From contig NZ_RQVD01000010.1 in NCBI RefSeq assembly GCF_003992055.1, forward strand, positions 1-64,000: 64,000 nt of DNA, written 5' to 3'. Both the position numbers and the translations under genes were made by a program. The stretch comes from Veillonella sp. CHU740 (GTDB lineage Bacteria; Bacillota; Negativicutes; Veillonellales; Veillonellaceae). Each line of letters begins with the position of its first letter. The first letter of the stretch is position 1. Shown here one piece after another: positions 25,032 to 34,284 of this stretch. The notes under the pieces are model-generated. The model ran no database searches and was not told where the DNA came from. It saw only the letters and a program-made list of their open reading frames with translations.

Positions 25032-27278
25032 ATGAAAACAAAAACAAGTAAGGCACAATTAGTATTATTGTCCATGATTTTGTCTGCTATGACGAGTCAA
25101 GCGGTACAGGCAGTGGATACTTCTGCAGCAGAGGAAACTGTTATGTTGCCAACAGTAACAGTGACAGCTACACGGACGATGGAAGACATTGCTAAAACAC
25201 CTAGCTCAGTATCTGTAGTGACACAAAAAGATATTGAAGCCAAGCGGGTGGATACTGTAGCAGATGCGTTACAACTATTACCAGGGGTATACAAAAGTCA
25301 AGTTGGGAATGGTGGTTTGCAAATTCGTGGCTTTGGTTCTACTAATATATTAGTATTGCTCAATGGTGTACCAATGAACAATACTTTTAATAATGGCGTA
25401 GATTGGGAAGCTATTCCAGTACATACGATTGATCGTATTGAATTGGTGCGAGGTGCTAGTTCCTCACTTTATGGTGGTAGAGGTGTAGCCGGTGTTATTA
25501 GCATTCAAACAAAACAAGTAGCACCTAAAGAATCTGTACAAGATATTCATTGGCATGGACAAATAGGACATAGCTCCCATGGCACATGGAATAATGAATT
25601 AGGATTTGATGCGCGCGTATCTGATCGTGTATCTGTAGGCGTTTCTGCAGAACAACGTAGGACAGGTGGATTTCCAGGGTTCTTTATCGTAGGAGGCGCA
25701 TACGAGTTAGAAGCAGGTGATAAAACAATTACTCCAGATGCTCCTATTCCGCAAACAAAGGATGGTGACTATTTATTAGGTAGTCGTGGAGATAAAGCTT
25801 TCAATAATAAAAACTTGTCTGCTTATGCTACTGTGAAATTGAGAGATAAGGAATCCCTAACATATTCTTATTTATATACTAATAACACATATGTGTATAA
25901 GAATCCTATGAGTACAATTACAGAAAAGGGGAAACCTGTATTTGCTGGTATTGTAAAAGTAAATGACAATGAGGGAGTAGAACTTAAAACATATAGATAT
26001 CTAGGGTATGATGGATTACGGGAATATCATTCTCATGGTTTACAATATAAAAATGACGCTAATAAAATACAGGCTTCCTTCAGTGTATTAGACCGTAAGA
26101 AAGATGGATTCTCTAGTCCTGCCAATCCGACTACATCAGACTATAGTGGACCAGGAGATGACTCTTTCTATCCTGGAAAAACAATTAATTTTGATGCTCA
26201 AAAAATATGGGAAAATATTGGGAAACATAGCATCGTGGCTGGCCTTAACTGGAAACAAGAAAGTTTTGATCAAAAACGCAGAGACTTAACCAATTGGCGA
26301 GACCATAGTTCTCATGATTCTACGACGTATCCAGATGGGGTTTATGAAGTGAATAAAGGGGCTACTCGGAATGTAGCGTTATTCTTACAAGATACATATC
26401 GTCCAAATGATGATTGGGCTGTGTATACGGGACTTCGTGTGGATCAATTCAAAAAATTTGATGGTCAGCATATTACATATGATGAAGCTAAGAAACAATA
26501 TGATACAGTACAACATGGAGAAGGTAAATATACAGAGTGGAGCCCTAAAGTTGGTGTAGAACATTATGTAACAGACTCTTTAAATGTATATGCATCCTAT
26601 GGACACTCCTTTAATCCACCGCCATTAAATCAAGTTTATCGTTATAGTGGTGCTGTGAAAGCGAACCCAGATTTAAATCCAGAAAAGTCAGATACTTTTG
26701 AAGTTGGATTGAAAAAATCTTGGGATACGAAGACTACATTGGGGATAACAGGGTTCTATGTAAGAACAAAGGACAAAGTGAAATATGTAACATATTATAA
26801 ACCTAATAAAAAGGTTGATTACAAGATGTATAGCAATGTAGATTCAGAAACCCGTCGTGGTGTGGAAGTAGAACTTCGCCATCAATTGTCTCCAGCTTGG
26901 TCTGTGTTTGGAAATTATACGTGGCAAACAGGACGTATCAACCATAATGTGATTTCACAAACCAATACGAAAGCATATGAAGAAACTATATTTGATATTC
27001 CAAAACATATCTTCCATGCTGGGATTGAGTATAACAGTGCTAAATGGAATGCTCTATGGGATACACAATATATTAGCCATCGTCAATCTTTAGACGAAGT
27101 GACAGGGCAGTATGGAGCAGCAGATAGTTATGTTATCTCGAATCTCTCCGTGAATTATAAAGTATCCAAAGAAGCGACAATCCAACTTGGAGTACAAAAT
27201 GTATTTGATCGCATTTTCTTTGATGATGAAGCCACAGCAGGTCGCACTTACTCAGCAAGTATGAAATTCAAATTCTAA
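25032..27278 (+). CDS. TonB-dependent outer-membrane receptor 2 (paralogue of receptor 1)
   Basis: Predicted 748 residues, ATG 25032. Same architecture as receptor 1: signal peptide, ETVMLPTVTVTATRT box, plug (LQIRGFGSTNILVLLNGVPM, then SSLYGGRGVAGVI) and barrel ending FKF. Long identical blocks (VELRHQLSPAWSVFGNYTWQ compared with VELRHKLSNKWSVFGNYTWQ) show a duplication, but extracellular loops differ, for instance around residues 210-300. The two probably recognise related but different ligands. Each has its own promoter and terminator. Confidence 0.9.
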   Translation: MKTKTSKAQLVLLSMILSAMTSQAVQAVDTSAAEETVMLPTVTVTATRTMEDIAKTPSSVSVVTQKDIEAKRVDTVADALQLLPGVYKSQVGNGGLQIRGFGSTNILVLLNGVPMNNTFNNGVDWEAIPVHTIDRIELVRGASSSLYGGRGVAGVISIQTKQVAPKESVQDIHWHGQIGHSSHGTWNNELGFDARVSDRVSVGVSAEQRRTGGFPGFFIVGGAYELEAGDKTITPDAPIPQTKDGDYLLGSRGDKAFNNKNLSAYATVKLRDKESLTYSYLYTNNTYVYKNPMSTITEKGKPVFAGIVKVNDNEGVELKTYRYLGYDGLREYHSHGLQYKNDANKIQASFSVLDRKKDGFSSPANPTTSDYSGPGDDSFYPGKTINFDAQKIWENIGKHSIVAGLNWKQESFDQKRRDLTNWRDHSSHDSTTYPDGVYEVNKGATRNVALFLQDTYRPNDDWAVYTGLRVDQFKKFDGQHITYDEAKKQYDTVQHGEGKYTEWSPKVGVEHYVTDSLNVYASYGHSFNPPPLNQVYRYSGAVKANPDLNPEKSDTFEVGLKKSWDTKTTLGITGFYVRTKDKVKYVTYYKPNKKVDYKMYSNVDSETRRGVEVELRHQLSPAWSVFGNYTWQTGRINHNVISQTNTKAYEETIFDIPKHIFHAGIEYNSAKWNALWDTQYISHRQSLDEVTGQYGAADSYVISNLSVNYKVSKEATIQLGVQNVFDRIFFDDEATAGRTYSASMKFKF

Positions 27279-27298
27279 TACAATATAATATTAACAGC

Positions 27299-27331
27299 AT
27301 GAGACGTTCCGACGAGGGGCGTCTCATTTTA
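27299..27331 (+). terminator. Terminator after receptor 2
   Basis: ATGAGACG (27299-27306) pairs with CGTCTCAT (27320-27327), followed by TTTTA. Confidence 0.85.
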
Positions 27332-27394
27332 TTGTCTACTAGATGTTGTATGACCAATTGGAATAGCGCTACCATAGGCAATGTCTCTTACCAA

Positions 27395-27403
27395 TGGTAT
27401 ACT
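27395..27403 (+). promoter_or_regulatory. Extended -10 promoter of passenger-like gene
   Basis: TGGTATACT (27395-27403) about 60 bases before the start of the passenger-like gene; no clear -35. Confidence 0.4.
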
Positions 27404-27461
27404 AAAGAGGATATAAAGATAATCATAGTAGAGTTCTAAGTGATTCGTAAGGGGAGTATGT

Positions 27462-28610
27462 ATGAATTATAAGCGAAATGTACTAGCAGGACTTGTTATG
27501 GCATGTTTGAGCACTGTACCATTTGTATATGGAGCGTCGGTAGAGGTAGACTTTCAACAGGTTGTGACGCAACCGGAGCGCATTGAGGTGAACACAGCGG
27601 GGCGAGCTTTGGCAATGCGCAAATACCATGAGGTGCTCAACTATCCAGAGGGACTGCATATTAAGGTGAATGGTGTAGGCTATGACACGGAACAACAGAA
27701 GCATCATAATGTAACGGGTATTTACGTATTGGACGGTACGAAGTTAACCGTCCACAAGGGATTGCAAGTAGAATTAAGTAATGCTCACCCCTATGACCAA
27801 GCGGATGAAATGGCTCATTATTACATGAGTGGCATCTACGCAGGCTTTGGGCGTAAACAGATTGATGACCCTAAGTATGATACACAAGTTGTTGTTCACG
27901 GCCCTACTGTAATTCATGCCGTTGGAAATGGTGTACAGGCCAATAAAGATAGTTATGTTACATTAGATGGTCCTGTTACAATAGAAACGGTTCCGTTTCA
28001 ACAGGCAGATGTGTATGCGGCTATAGTAGAAGAGGGCAGCATTGGAATTGGTACTGGACAATTAGCTGACACATATACGGCGACCTCTTTGGAGATGGGT
28101 ACGGTATCCACCACTCCAGTAACTGTACAAGTGACCGGCAACTTAGGTGTGTTAAATAAAAATTATGGATTGAACCCTAATCCAGGTCGTCATGGGTCGT
28201 TCATTGACTTGCATTTGGAAACAGCTGATTCTACATGGACTGGTGGAGCTTTAAATGAATTTGCTGAAAGTGAAAACAATCCGTATAACTCAGGTGTTGT
28301 ATTGCGACTAGCGAATCAGGGAACATGGCATAACCAGTGGCTAGGTGCGAAACGCCACCGAGCGGACCATGAAGAGTTACTAAGAAAGACTGGAAAAGGA
28401 TATACGTTCACAGGCAGTCATATTCAAACTTTAATTGGTGGTGATACCCAAGAAACAGCTGGCATCATTTACCAAGAAGATGAGAATCCAATTTATGTAG
28501 ATACAGTAAAAGGCTATATTAAAATTGTGGATAACCGCCAAAACACTAGTCATAAGGCGCCACTCATTATTGTGAAAAGAAATGAAGGAAAACTTCTCTT
28601 TCTCAAATAA
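27462..28610 (+). CDS. Exported autotransporter passenger-like protein without beta-barrel
   Basis: Predicted 382 residues, ATG 27462 after GGGGAG. A signal peptide (MNYKRNVLAGLVMACLSTVP to about 25) is followed by a sequence homologous to the passenger of the autotransporter at 59773-62016. Shared blocks include NVTGIY, HYYMSGIYAGFG, GNLGVLNKNYGLNPN, GGALNEFAESENNPYNSG and TWHNQWLG. The homology reaches the end of this protein, where the other continues for over 350 more residues including its translocator barrel. Nothing barrel-like follows before fapR, in any frame I checked. It is either a truncated relic or a periplasmic or released stand-alone form. Confidence 0.8.
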   Translation: MNYKRNVLAGLVMACLSTVPFVYGASVEVDFQQVVTQPERIEVNTAGRALAMRKYHEVLNYPEGLHIKVNGVGYDTEQQKHHNVTGIYVLDGTKLTVHKGLQVELSNAHPYDQADEMAHYYMSGIYAGFGRKQIDDPKYDTQVVVHGPTVIHAVGNGVQANKDSYVTLDGPVTIETVPFQQADVYAAIVEEGSIGIGTGQLADTYTATSLEMGTVSTTPVTVQVTGNLGVLNKNYGLNPNPGRHGSFIDLHLETADSTWTGGALNEFAESENNPYNSGVVLRLANQGTWHNQWLGAKRHRADHEELLRKTGKGYTFTGSHIQTLIGGDTQETAGIIYQEDENPIYVDTVKGYIKIVDNRQNTSHKAPLIIVKRNEGKLLFLK

Positions 28611-28643
28611 GAAGAATAAAATCATGTTTTAATCAAGAAAAGC

Positions 28644-28673
28644 TTGCGTAGTATAAGTCATCTAGAGTATAAT
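28644..28673 (+). promoter_or_regulatory. Promoter of fapR-fab operon
   Basis: TTGCGT (28644-28649), 18-base spacer, TATAAT (28668-28673); start expected near 28680, directly before the FapR-type palindrome. Confidence 0.6.
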
Positions 28674-28685
28674 TGTATGGAAGTA

Positions 28686-28702
28686 TTAGTACTTGGTAAT
28701 AA
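28686..28702. promoter_or_regulatory. FapR operator
   Basis: TTAGTACTTGGTAATAA is a near-palindrome that closely resembles the FapR box known from Bacillus (TTAGTAC on the left, a GTA-TAA type right half). It overlaps the first transcribed bases, about 7 bases after the predicted start, as in other FapR-controlled promoters. FapR would repress here and be released by malonyl-CoA. Confidence 0.7.
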
Positions 28703-28713
28703 AAGGTGGTTAT

Positions 28714-29268
28714 ATGAGTCGTAATAAGAAGGAAGAACGGCAACAGTTATTGCGCGAAAAACTGAATATTAGCCCCTTCACGACAGATGAGGAATTGGCC
28801 ACATTTTTCAGTGTTAGTGTTCCTACCATACGATTGGATCGACTGGCCTTAGGAATTCCTGAATTGCGTGAACGGATTAAGGCGATGGCACAGGAACACA
28901 CAGACGACCGACATCATATTGATCGATCAGATATTGTAGGCGATGTCATCGATTTATCGGTAGGACAGTATGGCATTAGTGTTCTTAGAACTACGAAGGA
29001 CATGTTAGATCGTTCTGGTTACGTGGAAGCACAATATCTGTATGCTCAAGCTAACTCTTTGGCAAGAGCGATTGTAGGAGTTCCTACGGTGATTGCTGGA
29101 GTAGGCAATATCAAATATAAAAGCCTCGTTAAGAGTGATGTTAATTTGGCGGCGAAAGCTGAGTTAGTGCGACAACGCGGAGAAAAGTTCTTTATTAAAG
29201 TAACAATCAAAGATAACATAAAAGAAGTGTTTCGCGCTAAATTCATTATGGAATCTGTGATAGAATAA
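28714..29268 (+). CDS. fapR: Transcription factor FapR (malonyl-CoA-responsive lipid regulator)
   Basis: Predicted 184 residues, ATG 28714 after AAAGGTGG. The N-terminal helix-turn-helix contains SVPTIRLDRLALGIPELRER, and the C-terminal hot-dog domain (about 75-184) binds malonyl-CoA. FapR represses fatty-acid and phospholipid genes until malonyl-CoA rises. It heads the plsX-fab operon, with a matching operator just upstream, which indicates self-regulation. Confidence 0.93.
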   Translation: MSRNKKEERQQLLREKLNISPFTTDEELATFFSVSVPTIRLDRLALGIPELRERIKAMAQEHTDDRHHIDRSDIVGDVIDLSVGQYGISVLRTTKDMLDRSGYVEAQYLYAQANSLARAIVGVPTVIAGVGNIKYKSLVKSDVNLAAKAELVRQRGEKFFIKVTIKDNIKEVFRAKFIMESVIE

Positions 29269-29277
29269 AGGTGAACC

Positions 29278-30306
29278 ATGAAGATTGCAGTAGATGCTAT
29301 GGGTGGCGACTTTGCCCCTCTGGAAATAGTATTAGGCTCTATTGCCGCTGTGCACGAATATAAAAATATGGAAGTCGTGCTTGTCGGTGATGAAAGTAAA
29401 ATAAAAGAAATATTAGAAGATACTGGTGAATTGGATAATCCTAGAATTGCTATACATCACGCTAGTGAAGTAATCGAAATGCATGAGCATCCAAGTATTG
29501 CATTGCGCAAAAAGAAAGATGCTTCTATTGCAGTGGCAACAAAATTAGTTCGTGACAATATTTGTGATGCAGTCATTGCACCTGGCAGTACAGGAGCAGC
29601 AGTAGCAGCAGCTTTGCTAGGGTTGGGACGCATCAAAGGAATCGAAAGACCGTGTATTGCTACACCATTACCAACAGCGAATGGTGTAACCATTATGCTA
29701 GATTCTGGTGCGAATGCAAACAGTAAACCAAAACATTTGGTACAAGGTGCCATTATGGGATATAATTACGCACAATTGTTGTTGGGAAAAGCAAACCCTA
29801 CGGTAGGCCTACTCAACATTGGGGAAGAGTCTACGAAAGGCAATGAAGTTGTTCTAGAAACATATCCACTATTACAACAGTTAAAAACAATTCCTTTCAA
29901 AGGAAATGTGGAAGGCCGTGATATTCCGAAAGGGACGGTGGATGTTGTAGTATGTGACGGCTTTGTAGGCAATGTAGTGCTTAAATTTGCAGAGGGACTT
30001 GTGTCTGTAGTACAAGAAATCCTGAAAGCAGGTATCAAGCAAAGCAGTATTATATCTAAACTGGGGGCACTATTAATTGTTCCAGTGTTTAAAAAGATAA
30101 AAAAACGTCTAGATCACACAGAAAATGGTGGAGCGCCACTATTAGGGGTAAATGGTGTATTTATTATTTGCCACGGCAGTTCAAAGTCAAAAGAAATTAT
30201 GACAGCTATTAAAATTGCTGGTGATTTAGTGGAACGGAAATTAATTGATCATATTTCCTCAAGTATTCAAGAAGAAGGGACCCTAACTTATGACAATGCT
30301 GAATAA
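29278..30306 (+). CDS. plsX: Phosphate acyltransferase PlsX
   Basis: Predicted 342 residues, ATG 29278 nine bases after fapR. It makes acyl-phosphate from acyl-ACP, the first step of phosphatidic acid synthesis in most Gram-positive-type bacteria. The opening MKIAVDAMGGDFAPLEIVLG, the block PGSTGAAVAAALLGLGRIKG and the segment NIGEESTKGNE are family hallmarks. The end overlaps fabH by 17 bases, so the two are translationally linked. Confidence 0.96.
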   Translation: MKIAVDAMGGDFAPLEIVLGSIAAVHEYKNMEVVLVGDESKIKEILEDTGELDNPRIAIHHASEVIEMHEHPSIALRKKKDASIAVATKLVRDNICDAVIAPGSTGAAVAAALLGLGRIKGIERPCIATPLPTANGVTIMLDSGANANSKPKHLVQGAIMGYNYAQLLLGKANPTVGLLNIGEESTKGNEVVLETYPLLQQLKTIPFKGNVEGRDIPKGTVDVVVCDGFVGNVVLKFAEGLVSVVQEILKAGIKQSSIISKLGALLIVPVFKKIKKRLDHTENGGAPLLGVNGVFIICHGSSKSKEIMTAIKIAGDLVERKLIDHISSSIQEEGTLTYDNAE

Positions 30307-31285
30307 GCCAGTCGGAATTATTGGTACCGGTAGTTATGTGCCAGAAAAAGTATTAACAAATGCCGATTTAGAAAAAATGGTGGATACCAGCGATGCTTGG
30401 ATTCAAGAACGTACAGGTATTAAAGAACGCCGTATTGCTCCTGAAGGTGTAAATGCATCGGATATGGCTACAGAAGCGGCAAAAAAAGCCTTAGAAGCGG
30501 CAAATTTGACGGCAGAAGATTTGGATTGTATCATCGTGGCAACCTTAACAGGTGACATGGCAATCCCTTCTACAGCGTGCTTAGTACAGGCTAACCTAGG
30601 TGCCAAAAATGCGGCAGCCTTTGATTTGTCCGCAGCTTGCTCTGGGTATGTATACTCTATGATTACAGCTAGCACGTACATCAATGCAGGGTTATTTAAG
30701 AATGTCCTTGTAGTAGGTGTAGAGGTATTATCTCGCGTTGTAAACTGGGAAGACCGCAATACTTGTGTACTATTTGGTGATGGCGCAGGGGCATGCATCG
30801 TGTCTTCTGTAGAAGAAGGCTATGGTATGCTCGGTATGGATATGGGTGCGGATGGCACAGGCGGTATGCATTTATGCATTCCATCTGGTGGTACTGCATT
30901 GCCAGCTACAAACGAGCGTCGTGAAGAAGGCTTGACATTTGTCCACATGAATGGACAAGAGGTATATAAATTTGCTGTGAAAACAATGGGAAAAACAGTG
31001 TTGAAAGCCCTAGAAATGGCAAATATGGAATTAGATGAGTTAGATTTCTTTATCCCTCATCAAGCGAATACTCGTATTATTTCATCTGCAGCGGATCGTT
31101 TGCGCTTGACAGAAGATAAAGTATTTATTAATTTACCTAAGTATGGAAACACATCAGCAGCATCCATTGCCATAGCTTTAGATGAAGCAGTGCGTGCAGG
31201 AAAATTACAAAAGGGTGATAATCTTGCCGTTGCTGGATTTGGTGCAGGATTAACTTGGGCAAGTCTAGTAATGAAATGGTGCTAA
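30290..31285 (+). CDS. fabH: 3-oxoacyl-ACP synthase III (FabH)
   Basis: Predicted 331 residues. ATG 30290 lies inside the plsX end with AAGGGA 9 bases before it; ATG 30296 is a weaker alternative. FabH condenses acetyl-CoA (or a branched primer) with malonyl-ACP to start fatty-acid chains. The catalytic triad is visible in SAACSGY (Cys), IPHQANTRI (His) and YGNTSAAS (Asn). It is in its usual place between plsX and fabK. Confidence 0.96.
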   Translation: MTMLNKPVGIIGTGSYVPEKVLTNADLEKMVDTSDAWIQERTGIKERRIAPEGVNASDMATEAAKKALEAANLTAEDLDCIIVATLTGDMAIPSTACLVQANLGAKNAAAFDLSAACSGYVYSMITASTYINAGLFKNVLVVGVEVLSRVVNWEDRNTCVLFGDGAGACIVSSVEEGYGMLGMDMGADGTGGMHLCIPSGGTALPATNERREEGLTFVHMNGQEVYKFAVKTMGKTVLKALEMANMELDELDFFIPHQANTRIISSAADRLRLTEDKVFINLPKYGNTSAASIAIALDEAVRAGKLQKGDNLAVAGFGAGLTWASLVMKWC

Positions 31286-31295
31286 GGAGGACAAG

Positions 31296-32240
31296 ATGAT
31301 TAAGACTGATATTTGTGATTTATTAGGGATAGAGTATCCCGTTCTTCAAGGTGGTATGGCTTGGTTGGGTACAGCTGAATTAGCAGCTGCTGTATCTGAA
31401 GCAGGCGGGTTGGGAATTATTGGGGCAGGTCATATGCCTCCAGATGTATTCCGTGCAGAAATCCATAAGTTGAAAGAGCGCACAAGCAAACCATATGGAT
31501 GTAACATTATGTTGATGTCTCCATTTGTGAATGAAGTTATGGAAGTTGCTTTAGAAGAACGTGTACCGGTGATTACAACTGGGGCAGGTAATCCATCTAC
31601 ATGGGTACCGGCTTTCAAAGAAATCGGTACAAAAGTAATTCCTGTAGTGGCATCTGTATTATTAGCAAAACGTTTGCTTCGTGGTGGTATTGATGCAGTC
31701 ATTGCAGAAGGTACTGAATCTGGTGGCCACGTAGGGGATATTACGACTATGTGTTTAATTCCTCAAATCGTTGATGCAGTGGACGTACCTGTTATTGCCG
31801 CTGGTGGTATTGCTGATGGTCGCGGTATGGCGGCAGCCTTAGCATTGGGTGCTAGTGCAGTTCAAATGGGTTCTCGTTTCGTAGTATCTGAAGAATGTAT
31901 TGCCCATGAGAATTATAAAGAAGCTGTATTGAAAGCAAAAGATCGTTCTACAGTGATGACAGGCTTGACAACAGGTCACCCAGTTCGTATTATTGAGAAC
32001 TTATTAGCTCGTAAATATCAATCCCTTGAGTTCAGCGGAGCACCAAAAGAAGCTCTTGAAAACCTAGGTGCTGGTACACTTAGAAAAGCGGCTATTGAAG
32101 GGGAAACTAAAAATGGTTCCGTTATGATTGGACAAATCGCAGGTATGTTAACTGATATTAAACCTTGCGCTACAATCATTCAAGATATCGTTCGTGAAGC
32201 AGAAGAGGTTATGTTAAATCTTAAATCTGTTATCCGATAA
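31296..32240 (+). CDS. fabK: Enoyl-ACP reductase II (FabK, FMN-dependent)
   Basis: Predicted 314 residues, ATG 31296 after AGGAGG. TIM-barrel flavoprotein that reduces trans-2-enoyl-ACP in each elongation cycle. The start IEYPVLQGGMAWLGTAELAA and EGTESGGHVGDITTM (catalytic His region) followed by AAGGIADGRGMAAALALGAS match FabK. A FabK rather than a FabI reductase is seen; FabK enzymes are known to be insensitive to triclosan. It lies within the fab operon between fabH and fabD. Confidence 0.95.
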   Translation: MIKTDICDLLGIEYPVLQGGMAWLGTAELAAAVSEAGGLGIIGAGHMPPDVFRAEIHKLKERTSKPYGCNIMLMSPFVNEVMEVALEERVPVITTGAGNPSTWVPAFKEIGTKVIPVVASVLLAKRLLRGGIDAVIAEGTESGGHVGDITTMCLIPQIVDAVDVPVIAAGGIADGRGMAAALALGASAVQMGSRFVVSEECIAHENYKEAVLKAKDRSTVMTGLTTGHPVRIIENLLARKYQSLEFSGAPKEALENLGAGTLRKAAIEGETKNGSVMIGQIAGMLTDIKPCATIIQDIVREAEEVMLNLKSVIR

Positions 32241-32255
32241 GTAGGAGGAAACCTT

Positions 32256-33194
32256 ATGAAAACAGCATTTGTATTCCCTGGACAAGGGTCTCAAAAAGTT
32301 GGTATGTTAAAAGATTTATATGAAGCATACCCTATTGTTAGAGAACGTTTTGCTCAAGCAGATGAAGCATTGGGGTATTCCATTTCACAATTATGTTTTG
32401 AAGGTCCAGATACGGAATTAGTAAAAACAGCAAATACACAACCGGCTATTTTAACAGCTAGTGTAGCATGTTATGAAATTTTAAAAGAAAAAGGCTTTAC
32501 ACCGGATATCGTAGGTGGTCATAGTCTTGGTGAATATAGTGCTTTAGTAGCAGCAGGTGTTCTTGATTTTAAAGATGCTGTCTACGTAGTACATAAACGT
32601 GGTGAATACATGCAAGAAGCTGTGCCATTGGGTGAAGGCGCAATGGCTGCGATTCTAGCATTACCTCGTGAAGAAGTAGTTCGTATCTGCGGAGAAGTGA
32701 ACGATACGGTAGGATCTGTACAAGCAGTTAACTTTAACTGCCCAGGGCAAATTGTAATTGCTGGTGCTACAAAAGCCGTAGAAGTGGCAGCTGAAAAAAT
32801 GAAAGAAGCAGGTGCTAAGCGTGCTGTTATGTTACCAGTTAGTGCGCCTTTCCATAGTCGTTTGATGGAACCAGCTGCAAAACGCTTACAAGAAGAGTTA
32901 GATAAGATTGAAGTGAAAGATGCACAAATTCCGGTAGTAGCAAATATTTCTGGAGAAATCCTAAAAGATGGTGCTACTATTAAAGAAGCATTAGTAACAC
33001 AGGCTGCAGCACCAGTACTTTGGGAAGATTGTGTAGCTACAATGGTAGACTTTGGTGTAACTCGATTTGTAGAAGTAGGCCCTGGCAAAGTATTGACAGG
33101 TTTCACTAAAAAAATTAACAAAGCAATGGAATTGGCAAATGTTGAAGATGAAGCATCCTTAGCAGCGGCGATTGCATTCTTACAAGGAGAATAA
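32256..33194 (+). CDS. fabD: Malonyl-CoA:ACP transacylase (FabD)
   Basis: Predicted 312 residues, ATG 32256 after GGAGGAAA. It moves malonyl from CoA to acyl carrier protein. FPGQGSQKVGM at the start, the nucleophile elbow GHSLGEYSAL and the late APFHSRLM block (catalytic His) are visible. fabG begins two bases after the stop. Confidence 0.96.
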   Translation: MKTAFVFPGQGSQKVGMLKDLYEAYPIVRERFAQADEALGYSISQLCFEGPDTELVKTANTQPAILTASVACYEILKEKGFTPDIVGGHSLGEYSALVAAGVLDFKDAVYVVHKRGEYMQEAVPLGEGAMAAILALPREEVVRICGEVNDTVGSVQAVNFNCPGQIVIAGATKAVEVAAEKMKEAGAKRAVMLPVSAPFHSRLMEPAAKRLQEELDKIEVKDAQIPVVANISGEILKDGATIKEALVTQAAAPVLWEDCVATMVDFGVTRFVEVGPGKVLTGFTKKINKAMELANVEDEASLAAAIAFLQGE

Positions 33195-33195
33195 G

Positions 33196-33939
33196 ATGAA
33201 TTTAACAGGTAAAGTAGCCTTAGTAACAGGCGCATCTCGTGGTATTGGTCAAGCGGCTGCTATTGAACTAGCAAAAGCTGGCGCTGATATTATCGTTAAC
33301 TTTATTGGAAATGAAGCAGTGGCACAAGAAACTGTGGAAGCCATTGAAGCATTAGGCCGTAAAGCGATTAAAATCAAAGCGAATGTAGGCGATGCAGATG
33401 ATGTACAAGCTATGGTAGATGAAGCACATGCTACATTCGGTCATATCGATATCCTCGTAAACAATGCAGGTATCACTCGTGATGGTCTTTTAATTCGCAT
33501 GAAAGATTCTGATTGGGATGAAGTGCTTAACATCAACTTAAAAGGTGTGTACTTAGTGACTAAAGCTGTGGCTAAATTAATGGTAAAACAACGTGCTGGT
33601 CGCATTATCAATATGACATCTGTATCTGGTGTGACAGGTAATGTGGGTCAGGCCAATTACGCCGCTGCCAAAGCAGGGGTGATTGGCTTCACTAAAACAT
33701 GTGCTAAAGAATTAGCTGCTCGTGGTATTACTGTGAATGCAATAGCACCAGGATTTATTGAAACAGCTATGACAGATGTATTACCTGAAAAAATCAAAGA
33801 AGGTATTGCAGCAACTGTGCCACTAGGCCGTATGGGTCAACCAGAAGAAATTGCTGGTGTGGTAACATTTTTAGCGTCCGACTTTGCAAGTTATATTACT
33901 GGCCAAGTTCTCAATGTAGACGGCGGAATGGTGATGTAA
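33196..33939 (+). CDS. fabG: 3-oxoacyl-ACP reductase (FabG)
   Basis: Predicted 247 residues. ATG 33196 follows AAGGAG; an upstream in-frame start inside fabD is not needed. Short-chain dehydrogenase with TGASRGIG (NADPH binding), NNAGIT, and the catalytic Ser-Tyr-Lys in MTSVSGV and YAAAKAG. It reduces 3-ketoacyl-ACP in the elongation cycle. fabZ, the dehydratase, is not in this cluster. Confidence 0.96.
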   Translation: MNLTGKVALVTGASRGIGQAAAIELAKAGADIIVNFIGNEAVAQETVEAIEALGRKAIKIKANVGDADDVQAMVDEAHATFGHIDILVNNAGITRDGLLIRMKDSDWDEVLNINLKGVYLVTKAVAKLMVKQRAGRIINMTSVSGVTGNVGQANYAAAKAGVIGFTKTCAKELAARGITVNAIAPGFIETAMTDVLPEKIKEGIAATVPLGRMGQPEEIAGVVTFLASDFASYITGQVLNVDGGMVM

Positions 33940-33983
33940 AAGCAAGATTCTATACATAGATTACGTGAAAGGAGGTGTACGTA

Positions 33984-34214
33984 ATGAGCACATTTGACAA
34001 AGTAAAAGCTATTGTTGTTGAACAATTGGGCGTTGACGAATCCGAAGTGGCTATCGATTCCACTTTCATCGATGATTTGGGCGCTGACTCTCTTGACATC
34101 GTTGAATTGATCATGGCATTTGAAGAGGAATTCAATATTGAAATCCCTGATGATGTTGCTGAAAAAATCAAAACTGTAAAAGATACAGTTGATTACATCG
34201 ATTCTACAAAATAA
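33984..34214 (+). CDS. acpP: Acyl carrier protein
   Basis: Predicted 76 residues, ATG 33984 after GGAGGTG. The Ser of [12 protein letters not shown] carries the 4'-phosphopantetheine arm. Acidic helices and [19 protein letters not shown] are typical. It serves as the acyl carrier for all neighbouring Fab enzymes. A GC-rich hairpin follows. Confidence 0.97.
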   Translation: MSTFDKVKAIVVEQLGVDESEVAIDSTFIDDLGADSLDIVELIMAFEEEFNIEIPDDVAEKIKTVKDTVDYIDSTK

Positions 34215-34229
34215 GTCTTAGCACTTATG

Positions 34230-34266
34230 CACCACTCTAGGGGGCTACGCCCCCTTGGTGGCTTTG
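34230..34266 (+). terminator. GC-rich hairpin between acpP and the second FabK-type gene
   Basis: GGGGGC-TAC-GCCCCC (34240-34254), extended outward by CCAC/GGTGG, followed by only CTTT. This looks like a leaky terminator or an mRNA stabiliser inside the operon, which could let acpP mRNA accumulate above the downstream genes. Confidence 0.6.
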
Positions 34267-34284
34267 CACATAGGAGGAATTATA

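Noticed and set aside
27462-28700. Frameshifted barrel after the passenger-like gene
   Set aside because: All three forward frames between 28611 and 28690 close quickly and show no barrel-like strands, so the barrel is missing rather than shifted.
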